Positions 10,126 to 20,600 of a DNA stretch of 64,000 nucleotides are shown in pieces. A program made the translations under genes and the position numbers. The notes below the pieces were generated by a model that searched no databases, was not told where the DNA came from, and saw only the letters and a list, made by a program, of their open reading frames with translations. How positions within the stretch are numbered: the first letter of the stretch is position 1; each line of letters opens with the position of its first letter. Source of the DNA: Valencia hispanica (taxonomy: Eukaryota > Chordata > Actinopteri > Cyprinodontiformes > Valenciidae); assembly GCA_963556495.2 (NCBI GenBank), contig OY747716.1:28628318-28692317 (forward strand). Reading direction: 5' to 3'.

Positions 10126-10402
10126 TCAGCACATTCTGGTTTGTTTTCAAACCACCAATTCACAATGCAAAGCAGAAGTGAAGAAAAACATTGTTTGGAA
10201 GAAGCAATGTTTCATTAAACCATTTGCTGAATTAGAAATCAATAACCTTTAGATAATTGATTCTATTTAATGGATCGGTCACCGCAGTGATTGATCTAAT
10301 TTAATATTTAGACTTTATGTTGACGTTAACGGCAGTACCAATTATGTCGATCTAATTTAGTATTTTGACTTACCAAGAAGGGGGTCTCAAAGATGACTTA
10401 AA

Positions 10403-10433
10403 AGATTAGTTTAGTGTTTAACTAAACTAATCT
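10403..10433. repeat. Perfect hairpin, 13-bp arms, 5-nt loop
   Basis: Left arm AGATTAGTTTAGT (10403-10415), loop GTTTA, right arm 10421-10433. It shares the TTAGTTT core with the hairpin at 10090. Confidence 0.8.
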
Positions 10434-11560
10434 GTTTAAAGTCTATCTCTATTTTGAATAGCATTAACGGCAGTCTTTATTGTCATGAATAAATGCCGTC
10501 AATGGCGGGCCCACGTGGTTCACTAGAGCATGTAGCTTACAGGTAACTCACGTGGTGCTGCTTAAAGTCCCTCTGGATCATTTATTAAACATCAAACCAA
10601 GAAAAACTGTCGGATTGAGTAACTTAGGTTGCAGGATATAAAACGATTTTCCATCGGAAACCTCGAGAATCACTGTTTAAACCTCCAGGCCGACCGGCCT
10701 GTTTGTATCCAAACAATAAATGAAATCTTACACAAAGTAACAAATCACAGTGAAAATAAACAACCCTTAATTCTTGTTTAAACTAACCTAATCTTGCCTC
10801 TGCCCAGACAGACCTTATTGAACGGTTAAAGTTCTCCAGTTTGCTCCGTGGATGATGGGCGAAGCCAAAACAACATTAGCCCGCAGGCTAGCCACAGCTA
10901 CGGTCCGTTAGCAGTGGGAGGATTATAGCTGTTGAATCGCAGGTAGCATTAGCTCGGAACGTCGTGTCGTCCTCTTTGGGTTGCTAAACAGCGATCAGCT
11001 GCACCTCAGTTCACCGACACAGTACTTTCTCTGCAGGTTCAAGATAGGATTGTCCCAGGCTTTGTCGCGGTGGGGTAACGTTCCAGTCTCGACCCGGTTC
11101 TGTGGCATTCAGTAGCTGTTAGCGGCTTGCTTCATACGGCAGCATCTGTTCAGAAAGCAGGGCTCAGGGCGGAACAGTGGGGTTTATCTCAAAACACTGG
11201 GTTTGATTCACCTGATTGATCAGCAGTATTGTCATCGTTGGAGTGAGTTCCTCTCAGAACTCGCGTCTTTTCCCTCGGCAGCGAAGGAAGGATTGGATCT
11301 CTGCTGGCGCTGTTTGGCTGAAAGCCAGAACTGGAGAGAATTTGAAAATCTGTGGCGGTGCCTTATATAACCTCTGGTCTTCTTCTCCTCCTGTCAGAGC
11401 TAGAATGTGGGTTAGCACCACCCAATGGCTGTGTGTCCCCAACATCTGTTTTGTTGTTCTCTACACCTCCTGTTGTTCAAAATCACCAAAAGACCATATT
11501 AGATTAACTAGCCTTGCAATATAAAGTATCTAGTGCTCTAAAGCTGCAATGACTACTTAT

Positions 11561-14129
11561 TACATCAACTATAGAGCTCTGGTGAAATGATTTTGGGCGG
11601 ATGTTGAGCTGACCAGTTACAGGTGTACGCTCTCCGTTTCGTTCGACGGATAGTTAGAAAATAGGGCTCTACTCCGTGTGTCCTTGCATAGGCTACGGAG
11701 ATACCTTGCGTCAGTGGATAATGGCATTGTGTCTATTGGTTCCGACGTAAACATAGAACTATAAACTAGGCTTTATTCATCCGAACCAGTAAGCCCCACT
11801 GTGCCTCCACCTGAACCACAGCCTCATTCCAACAAACACCAGTAGAAAGAAATATGACCTATGCTACAATGTTAATTACCACAGAAAGTGAGAGGTGCAT
11901 TGCTGCAAGGAAAGGAGGGAACATTTAGAAAAACTTCACTCACAAAAAGAAACGATTCATGCCAGTTAAAGTTCTGATGCATTATCTAAATCCCCGTTTT
12001 CAGTCATATTTCTTTGGGAAAATGTTTGTCTGACCAGATAAAAAAAATCTGAATCTGTCAAAAGTCTTTTGTCCAGCATACATTTTATTATAGACATCAA
12101 TTCACCTTGAACCTCACTTCTAAGTAAATCCCGGTCATTTAGTATTATTCTAACTGTCCAGTATCTGTTCTTGCTCTCCTCTGGGACCTTAGTGTAGTGA
12201 ATGTTCAGTATGTGGAAACACTTTTTTATTTAGCAGGCCCTTAAAAAACGCCATATTTTTGTGAAATCCTGTTTTGGATATTTATAATTTATGACCCTGT
12301 CGTCTTTTTAATCTTAACTGTACCGTATTGAAAAATAAATGCACCTCTGACTGCTTACTTTGAATACTACAGCTGACAAGTATATGTTTCTTTTTTCCTC
12401 AAATCCAACAACAATCAAACTGTCTTTTCTCTTCTGTCGGCCATAATTGTGTTATATATTTTCATGTAACACCTCCCCTTTTCTTTATTTTGCTTTTACC
12501 TTCCCATTTTCTCTCCCAGCTCCAGGCTTCTGCTGCCTGTTAGTCCTGTGAAACTTGTTAATTAAAACGGCTGATTGAAAGACCCCCGGGGAACAATGTT
12601 TAATCGATGAGCACAAATAGATGACTTTCATTTCACATGATTCCTCCCATGACACTTGGCTGCTCCTTGGTCCAATTGAGAGCAGTGTGAGTGCAGGCTG
12701 TTGGATAGTAACAAAGAGACCATCCAAACAGCAATCCCACTCAATCACAGCATCCTATAACAATCTCGTTCTCCAAGAAGTTGCAGTTCCAGAAAATTAA
12801 TTGTTTCCCTTCTCCTTTACATCTTTCTTTTGATATCTGGGCTTAAAATTTTAATGTTTTTAACCTTTTGTTTTCTATCACCTCTTTCAGGATTTGCTCA
12901 ACCCAGCTCATTATCTACCCTCTTTTTATTCCATTTATATGCCAGCTAAAACCTGCCAGTACAGAGAATCTGTTAATGACTTAATGACTAAGAAGAAAAT
13001 TCTCTTTAACTTGTCTTATTACTAAAGCCAGACTGATGTTGCCTCCAGTTCACAAAAAGCAGAATCGAGGCTGCATGCAAATGAAGTGGCTAGCAATGCA
13101 CAAAAGGAGGATAAAATATTCATGCATTAAGATTGGCGGGAACACATGTGCACACAGTAGGGAGACAGAAGGGGGTCTGGCCTTTCTTCAGCTGCAGGCA
13201 GTATCCTGTTTCACCCAGCTGTTCTTTAGCCCCTGCAGCTAACGCTGAGTTTGACCTCCACATCTCTGGCAACAACAACCTGACCCAGCTGGCTCAAACA
13301 TCGACGGCAGCCACTACATCATGCAAAATGCTAATTCACTGAGAAAAAAAAATCTCAGCATGAATCACCAAACATGCACAACAAGCTCTCTTTGAAAAAA
13401 TATATGTGGTCTAAAGGCACCATGAGATCCAGGCAAAAGACTGTTTTGCACAGCTTTTATCACTGGATTTGTCTGAGTATGAGACCCCTTTGAGGCTGTA
13501 AGACTCAACAGCCTCTAACAGAGCTCTGCTAGGTATGCTCCCCAGCAAAGAAAACACACAGCGCATAAACATATCCTATATAGTGTGTGTGTGTGTGTGT
13601 ACTTCTCTGAATATCTGAGCTAAATGTCAAGGCCATAAATCAAGTAGTCATGGAGATATTTCCGACTGGACCACACAGGTGGACTCACTAACAGGTTGAT
13701 CTTCCTGACAGTAAAGCCATGCTGACCAAGAGGATAAATACAGATTTAGAATATGATTTAGAATATTGTACCACTAATAAACGCAATGCAATAAAATTTA
13801 AAATCTTCTGAGAATGTAAGTGAATTGTGTATGCATTCAGGCTTTTTATGTTACTGTTGGGTGTTGAAACTTAAGGCATTAAGATGTTCTGATGCAGTCA
13901 TAGAAAACTGTAACTAAGAGAACAAAAAAAAAGACAAATTAGTTAAATATTTATTTATTGCGAGTCTAATTGTTAGTCCAGTATTCATGGAGCTTTAAAC
14001 CAGGAGCTTTAAACGAGACTCTTTAGAATGTACTATACATTTATTTAAATGTATCTGTAAATACAATTGATAAAGTGTGCTGCAGGTTCTTTGATAAAGT
14101 TAGTGGGTTTGAATCCTCATGTATTTTAG
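11561..14129. other. Non-repetitive non-coding stretch, possibly with conserved elements
   Basis: No supported gene. Two patches, about 12540-12760 and 13030-13240, are less A+T-rich and lack repeat character. The second has a POU octamer ATGCAAAT (13075-13082). These are the best places to look for conserved non-coding elements. A (GT)9 microsatellite lies at 13583-13600. Confidence 0.35.
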
Positions 14130-14355
14130 AAATACCATACCATACCATTTTATTTCTATAGCACATTTAAACAATAGGGCAAGGGGCAACCAAAGTTCTT
14201 AACAGGGAGAAATAACAAAAATTCAAGCAGAACAAATGCTGGCAAACAAAACATGTTAAAACAAAGGAGAAAGTAAACGAAACAAAGAAAAAAAAGTAAA
14301 ACGCGTCAAGCTTCAACAGTTAACAGAACATAGGTCTGACAGAAAAACACCCATG
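14130..14355 (-). mobile_element. L2-type LINE, 3' untranslated end
   Basis: CCATTTTATTTCTATAGCAC at the left followed by an A-rich tract matches the 3' ends of the L2 copies at 23787 (AATTTTATTTGTATACCAC) and 34541 (GTTTATTTATATAGCGCC). It belongs with the coding remnant at 14958-15210, from which later insertions separate it. Confidence 0.6.
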
Positions 14356-14359
14356 CAGC

Positions 14360-14770
14360 ATCCGGTAAATTTCAAAATTAGAAACATGTGCAGACTTGTG
14401 ATAGCTTAACTATCTAACCATCAAGTCATTACCTACGACACAAGGATCTCGTTTGCTACCTGCATCTGAAATTGTAGTTGTTGTTTTTCCAGCATGGACG
14501 ATGAAGCGTTTATTTTAGCTGTGCAAAATCACAAATCCAACTCTAAACAGAAAAAACTAAGCAGAAAAAACCCCACATACCTCTATCTTCCATGCTGGCG
14601 TCCATTGTTGTTGTCACACGTGATCTTAATTCTTGTGCGATTTTGTGATCTCGTGAGTCAACTCAGTGGACCGCGCCGCTGCTGAAATCCTCCCGGTGGG
14701 GATTGACGTGCCGAGGAGGTCACAACCAAACCGTGCCGTGCCGCTGACGCACCCGGTGTAAATTGGGGGT
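14360..14770. mobile_element. Harbinger-like remnant or MITE inside the L2
   Basis: The right side, read on the minus strand, begins CCCCCAATTTACACCGGGTG, then a CpG-rich promoter-like region and an ATG-containing leader. The left side has an ATG at 14494 opening MDDEAFILAVQNHK, similar to the start of MADF exons. This fits a deleted PIF/Harbinger element. The left terminus and target duplication were not resolved. Confidence 0.45.
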
Positions 14771-14957
14771 TAGGTGAATTGGTCTCTCTATATTGCCCTT
14801 AGATATTAGTGTGTGCGTGGTTGTATGTCTCTGTGTTGCCCTGTGATGGACTGGCAACCTCTCCAGGGTGTACCCAGCCTCTCGCCCTGTGACTGCTGGA
14901 GATAGGCACCAGCCTGCATAGGATGGACGGGTACAGATAATGGATGGATGGATGGCT
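14771..14957 (+). mobile_element. SINE-like repeat, 3' half
   Basis: Same repeat as 6181-6466/8032-8116, starting at GGTGAATTGGTCTCTCTA and ending in a (GATG)n tail (about 14938-14955). Confidence 0.75.
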
Positions 14958-15210
14958 GGAGTAAAACGAGACTTAAAAGTCGCCAGGGATGGGATAACCT
15001 AATCTGAAGTGGTAACTGATTCCAGAGTCTTGCTGCACATACTGAGAAAGCACGACCACCATGTGACTTGTAACAGAAACGTTGGGGAGTGAGTAGGTGC
15101 TGGTCCACCGACCTAAGGGACCGTGAGGGGACATAAGGGGAAACCAAATCTGACAAATAGGCTGGTGCAAGGCCAATGATGAGGCCAAAATGAACACATA
15201 AGTCACCTTT
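14958..15210 (-). pseudogene. L2 ORF2 C-terminal remnant
   Basis: The minus-strand frame reads SDLVSPYVPSRSLRSVDQHL, then a GGRAFSVCAARLWNQLP segment. This is the conserved C-terminal region after the reverse transcriptase of fish L2 elements; compare YIRDLIVPYVPNRALPSQ and GGRSFSYQAALLWNHLP in the copy at 35.2-36.2 kb. Only this terminal segment remains. Confidence 0.75.
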
Positions 15211-16380
15211 ACCTTATTTTTGTTAAACTCAAAGAAGTTGGTTCAGTCTCTGTACTGTAAGCTGTTGTTATAAAAATGTGTTTTAATATGCTCTTTTTTC
15301 TCAAGAGGGATCTTCTTTATTAAAATGTTTTTCCAAACTAAACTTTAAATTCACTAACAAGTCAGTAGAACCACAGTAGCCCTTTAAGTATATAGTTTCT
15401 GTAAAAACAATACAAATAAAACAAAAGAAAAAACAATGTAGGTCATAACCTTTCCATAAACCTCTTTTTATTCAACAACCTCCCAAGTCTGGAGAGTAAA
15501 CAATGTAACAAGCACTAATGATTCTTTCATGAAGTACCACAATGCATGTGTGCATAGGGCAGATCATTTAATGTCAGAAACATCACATTGGCCCAGTGAA
15601 ATGGTGCTGATTGCACATGGGTATACCAAAGCCCCATCGTATGCATTTCAAATAACTGGGGGAAAAAAACAGATGAAACTCTTTGAGTTTTTTCATCTCT
15701 CCAACTCATCTCAGAGCGGGAGTAATTTTTCTGCTAACCCTCCCATCTGCTTTAGATTTGTGGTGTGCAGAGATAGACAACAGGTGAAATTTGTTTGGAC
15801 TCGTATCTGCCTTGACAGCCTATTTGTCAACGCTGACGAGTCTCTGGACTGGCGTCAGAGTTTCTATGAGTTTCCAGCGAGTGTTTGGGTCCATATTTCA
15901 TCCACCAAGCGTTCTCCCTTCAATTTGGAGCTGTGGTAGCATTTCTCTCTCAGATTGCATACACCGAAGAGAAGCTCAGAGTAAAAGAAGAGGAGAAAGC
16001 ATCTGACAAAGGTCCTGTCAGCCCAACACGTTGTATGCACATCTAAGTCACGAGGACATCTATCTCCTGATTAAATCAAGACACAAGGAAATTGCTTTCA
16101 AAGTAAATGCAATTGAGTATATCCATCACAAAGACAGTCTTAGTGACAAAGCATGTTTTCCAAAACAAATCGAGAGTTGCCTTTACAGAGCCACTTCTAG
16201 AGGGTGAGTTTTTCTTTTTGTACAGTGAATACAAAAACTACCCTGTTCAAATGCCAAACACCGTGAGTTATTTAAAAATTTTGCCTACATAATGTAACAA
16301 GCATCCTATACAGTTCAACAAAAAAGAAAGAAAGAATTTATGAAAACTTAAAAGCTGCAACATTATGTTTGCATAATTGT
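15211..16380. other. Unassigned; 136-codon open frame of doubtful status
   Basis: The plus frame at 15529-15939 is the longest non-repeat open frame in this part of the window. Its product has no recognisable domain, no splice context and no promoter that I can point to. I treat it as chance or conserved non-coding sequence. Confidence 0.3.
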
Positions 16381-17100
16381 CCACACCCTTAAAGTAAAAT
16401 TTATTCAATCATTTTTTGATTCAGTTTCAGCATTCAGTCTTCTTTGTTATGAGTCTGACATCATCCCACATCTTGACTTTGTATTTATATTTGCCAACTC
16501 TTATCATTCAGAAACCCTCCAAATATCTCATATTGTGAGGACACTTGTCCATAGCCCTCCACGGATCTTTCCCATTCTGGACGCTAATTAAGGTTTTCAA
16601 AACTCACATTTTCTTAAGTTTGTTGATTTAGATGTATGGTTGGATTTACAGTGATGCTGGGAAATAAAATCATTCTTCATCTTTCTATTATCATCTTCAT
16701 GTACCTGAAAACCTTGTCCTATTTCACTTTTCATAATTTCATTCATCTTCACAAAAACTCTATTTCAATCATTAGAAGCTGATGTCATCACCATTGTATT
16801 TCACAGTTTGCATGGTTTTATTTTGGTGATGCTCAGTGTTGTTCTTGTGCCAGGCTTACCTTTTAGAATAATGTTCAAAAAAGCAACTATGGTTTCATCA
16901 GAGGGTACAAATTTTCTCCACAGAGTTTGGCTGTTTTTTTTTTAGCTGCACCATAATGTTTTCTTTGACAATAGTTTTTTTCCACCCTAATTTTGAACTT
17001 AGACATATGGAGAATACAGGAAATTGCAGTACCAAGTAGAACACAACCAGTACTAACCAGAACTTTCTGCAAAAAACATCTATCCCCTATTGATATTGGA
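16381..17100 (-). pseudogene. Very old Tc1-like remnant
   Basis: Patches such as CCATTGTATTTCACAGTTTG (16791-16810) and CTATGGTTTCATCAGAGGGT (16888-16907) correspond, on the minus strand, to segments of a common fish Tc1-like family seen better at 19.4-20.6 kb. No frame survives. Confidence 0.4.
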
Positions 17101-17837
17101 AAAATTTAGTTTCATGAATGTCACTGACATTCCATATGTTCTCAAGTTGTTGGTGAGTGTCCTAACTCTGCCATGGTAATGCAGCAGATTTGTTTGTACC
17201 CTTCTTCCTTTATACAATAAAAGCATCTTTGAATGTCTGTCACATCCCAACAAATCATAATTTTAGCAAAAAGATGCAATGGAGCAGATGTGAAAAATTC
17301 CAAGTAGGATAGCTGAACTCCATTTAGGCTAAATCAGTCTCCTACTGATGGCATTATTAGCTTGTATTATTTTAAGGGTTTCACACCATGTAATTATTCT
17401 GAAATGAAATATGAAGGTTTAATCTTAGGTTGCACTCCAAATTCACAAACTTATGTCTACGTCTTACCCTGACTGCAGTGTAGCAAATTTGATTTTTTTG
17501 GCTGACAAACTATCATAATGTAAAGTATTCTGAAGCAAGAAATATATGTCTGAGTGGATATCTGTGTTGTTTTTATTATGTAAACTCACACACACTCCAA
17601 CTTTGATATTGTTTGCTTACTCTTCGCCACTGTTAGCAGGGCTGAATCAAACTGTATATTTTTTAGAGAAAGTTCGATGAGAGTGTCAGTAGCACTAATA
17701 AATGATACTTTTTGTTTTGATTTTTTTTCTCAATTTAGAGCATGCTGGGAACCTGATTATGTCTAAATTTAGTCCAAAATAATCTGCACCTAATAAAAGT
17801 CTGACACTGCTTTGAAAGTGTATCCACACCCCTAGAA
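17101..17837. other. No recognised feature
   Basis: A+T-rich non-coding sequence. Confidence 0.45.
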
Positions 17838-18060
17838 CACATTTTGTCTCATTACAGTCCAGAACCTCAGTGCATTTTAGTGGGATTTCAGATCAACACA
17901 TACTGGAAAATCAAAAGAAGTGTGGCATGCATTTGTATTTGTTCCTCTTGGTTTTTTTTACTTAATAGAACAACCTTTCATTGCCATTACGACTGCAAGT
18001 TGTCCAGGGTATGTACCTGCTCTGTATGTCTGAAATATTTTGTTGGAAAGGTGTTTTCAC
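17838..18060 (-). mobile_element. Terminal part of a Tc1-like element
   Basis: ACATTTTGTCTCATTACAGT, then a CTCAGTGCATTTTAGTGGGATT stretch, is the subterminal sequence of the same Tc1-like family whose other end reads ATAAAACCC(T/C)AATAAAATA (44185 area). Confidence 0.5.
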
Positions 18061-18479
18061 TCTAATCTAAAGCCTCTCTTAAAGGAACAGACACCCATTT
18101 AATTTATGACCCTGGGGTCTCTGGGCTCTCATTTCACCTTCCTGGATGCTCGTTCATGTCTGTAAAAAGGAGCAATAAGAACAACAAACAACAATTATAT
18201 ATTTTAACAGCGAGACGTCATTCACTGGACTCAGTTCTAGTAACTGTCTTTATTAAAACAAGAGTTTTCATGAAACTCCTCCCACATAGATCTTCGTTCA
18301 TTGAATGTTCACAGCTTCTTCACATAAGGATCACATGATGTACCACATTCTTCTTGATTGTTCACTATTTCTAAGTGTTGCCACATGCACTACAGAATTA
18401 AACCCTCATACAACATTTACAGAATTTTTATCTCGTCAGTTTGCAAAATAGGAGATTGGGGTGTTTGTCTGTGTGTTGT
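18061..18479. other. No recognised feature
   Basis: Nothing recognisable. Confidence 0.45.
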
Positions 18480-19335
18480 TTGCCTTCCATTTTTTTCCAC
18501 CTTCCGGGATTCTCCACTAGGGATCCTGCTCGAGGGGAGGACCTTTCCAGTAAGCCAAGGGTGGAGCCGTGTGCTGCAGCTCTCCACAGCAGCAGCTTGT
18601 TAGAATTAATCTACTGGCTGAATAAAAGGAGCTGGCTTTCATTTCTTCAGCGCCTGAGTGTTACATTCAATTGGTAACCTCTAGCCCTCCGTGTTCCTAG
18701 TTTTTTCCTCCATGGTTAAGTGTTTTTCCTTGCACTTATCTGATCTAAACTTACCCGTGTTTTCCAAAGGTTTCCTTGTCAATTCCTCCCTGTGATCTGC
18801 TCTCCTGCTTCATTGAAAACACTAGACCAATGCTCCATGACTGACAGCCATCAAGCTCATCGCTCCTTCATGACCAAGTTCCAGCTCCAAGTTCAAGCTC
18901 CTCACTCCTTTGTGACTGTGCTTCAGCTCCAAGCCCAAGCTTCTTGCTCCTCTGAGATCAAGCTCCAAGCTCTGCCTGCCCCCCTCCCATGCTTAGTCCC
19001 CGCTCACAAGATTCGTCCCCTCGGTCCCTCCCAGATATTCACAGAAAAGCTCCCACTGACATCCTGGACTTCTTGGTTCTCCTCCCTGACGTCATCACCA
19101 TCTGCTGACTGTAAGCCGATCCTGAGTACTGTCAAACAATTCCAACTAATCAAGGACAACTACTCACTTCTGATCTTCCCATCCTACAGTTCCCCTCATC
19201 TCCATTCCTCCGTGCAGTGTTCCTGGTTCCAGCGATCAAACAACATATATTGTTTAAATAAACTGTTTTGTTATTTCACAACTGGTCTCCCTAGTGGTGT
19301 TCTGCATGTGGGCCAGAAAGCTTAACTCAAACACG
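18480..19335 (+). repeat. Dispersed repeat ending TTCTGCATGTGGGCC (LINE 3' region or LTR)
   Basis: Begins near a CTCGAGGGGAGGACCTTTCC patch and contains CCCTCCGTGTTCCTAGTTTT and GTGTTTTTCCTTGCACTTA. It then has CAAGCTCC/CAGCTCCAAG-type internal repeats, an AATAAACTGTTTTG signal (about 19255) and the terminal TTCTGCATGTGGGCC. The 177-codon plus frame at 18792-19325 is Ser/Pro/Gln-rich and reflects this repeat, not a gene. The end resembles the repeat at 895-1310 in the other orientation. Confidence 0.45.
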
Positions 19336-19344
19336 ACAAAATTA

Positions 19345-20600
19345 TTATTTGCAAAATAGCTTAGGTTCAGTTGTGTAGAGAACATCTATGAATCAATTTA
19401 ATTGGAATTAGGTCTGGACTTTGGCTGGGCCTTCTTTTCACATGATTATGCTTTGATCTAAATCATTCAGCTGTAGCTCTGACTGTATATTTAGGGGGAA
19501 CCCCCCCCCCCCCCCAGTTTTAAGTGTGTTGCTGCCTCTAACAGGTTTTCTCCCAGTTCAGTTCATCCCTCCTCTCATTCAGTTGGACCAGACTTCCTAT
19601 TTCTTCTAAACAACAGCATCCCAACAATATGATTTTGCCACTACCATGTTTCATCATGGGGAGGACTTGCATGTAACCCAAAAGCTTAGTCATCTCTTTT
19701 TTTGAGTGAGATTTTAGTGTTGGCAACAATCATGGAAATCAGGAGAAAATTTAAAAGATTTATTGATAAATGTGCACAGTGAGATGATTCTTCTAGGTTT
19801 ACAGCGGTAATCAAGGACAGTGCTCGGAGGAGAAGTGGTTAATTTCTGATATCTGAGCTGGTTGAGATTCACTTGGCAATTACGGTAAAATGGTTTCTTA
19901 ACGGTGGAAGAGGAGGTGAGTATTGTCAATAGAGTTACAGAGAGCGTCTCAAGGAAAGGTGTCAAACGAAACAGACTTTCTGTGGAGGATAGAAAGGAAA
20001 GGTGAGGGTCAGAATTCAAGGAAAATTTAGACACAGAGAAGAAGGAACCCTGATGACCACTCAGCTGAGCAAAACAATCTTACATCTACCTCAGGGAACC
20101 CTCTCCTCTTTAGGTTCCTCCTGATTGGCCATGATGAGCTTTAGCTTTGACACACCTGCTGGCCAAACTTTGCAATGAGAGGAGGTACACACAAACCTGC
20201 ACACAGCTTCCGTTGACGTGACAGTTCTAATCTTGATCTTAGCTAACCAGTGTGCCTTTTTCCAAATCTCTGTTGTGTCCCCTACTTCCCTGCCTCTGCT
20301 GAAGAAAAACATCCCCAAAGCATAATGCTGCCACCACCGTGTTTCACCGCTGAAATGCTGCAGTCAAACTGCAATTAAGTCTTCTTGTAGCTTTCTTGTA
20401 CCTTTGCCCACTCTTCCATAGCTGCCAGATTTTTGCAGTGCAACAATTAGTTTTCCTTGCAACAAATTTCCCCACCCAAAAAACCATGTAACATTTTCCT
20501 TCAACTTCACTACTATACAATACTTTGTATCTGTCTATCAGTTTAAATCCCAATTAAATCAATGAAACTGAATGAATTTGAAACAGTCAAAGGTGTAATG
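19345..20600 (-). pseudogene. Decayed Tc1-like element(s)
   Basis: GGTCTGGACTTTGGCTGGGCC (about 19409-19430) and ATGATTATGCTTTGATCTAA read as the reverse complement of the DD34E region of a common fish Tc1-like family. A second patch at about 20284-20345, containing CATCCCCAAAGCATAATGCT then GCCACCACCGTGTTTCAC, corresponds to the region around the KHGGGS block. At 20485-20600 the element's terminal sequence appears in the opposite sense. The two similar patches (19.6 and 20.3 kb) suggest two copies or a duplication. No intact frame. Confidence 0.5.
19501..19515. repeat. Poly(C) tract
   Basis: A run of 15 C residues, unusual in A+T-rich DNA and prone to length error in assemblies. Confidence 0.85.

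Larger units (their letters stand above)
9570..11560 (-). repeat. Long repeat-like unit with minus-strand Pol II signals (possible LTR or non-autonomous element)
   Basis: On the minus strand a TATA-like TTATATAAGG (about 11363-11372) precedes about 1.5 kb of G+C-richer leader sequence. An AATAAA-type signal (TAATAAACTC) lies near 9838-9847. No gag, pol or env-like frame is present. The left third contains two strong hairpins and repeated GATCTAATTTA(A/G)TATTT segments. This would fit a solo long terminal repeat or a transcribed non-autonomous element. I could not identify a terminal TG...CA pair or a target duplication with confidence. Confidence 0.3.

Noticed and set aside
9570..11560. Full endogenous retrovirus
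   Set aside because: No gag, pol or env-like frames; at most a solo LTR or other non-coding element.
15529..15939. 136-codon frame as a host gene
   Set aside because: No recognisable domain, no splice partners and no promoter evidence; kept only as unassigned.
18792..19325. 177-codon Ser/Pro/Gln-rich frame
   Set aside because: It lies inside a dispersed repeat with internal CAAGCTCC-type repetition and a terminal motif shared with 895-1310; no conserved protein features.
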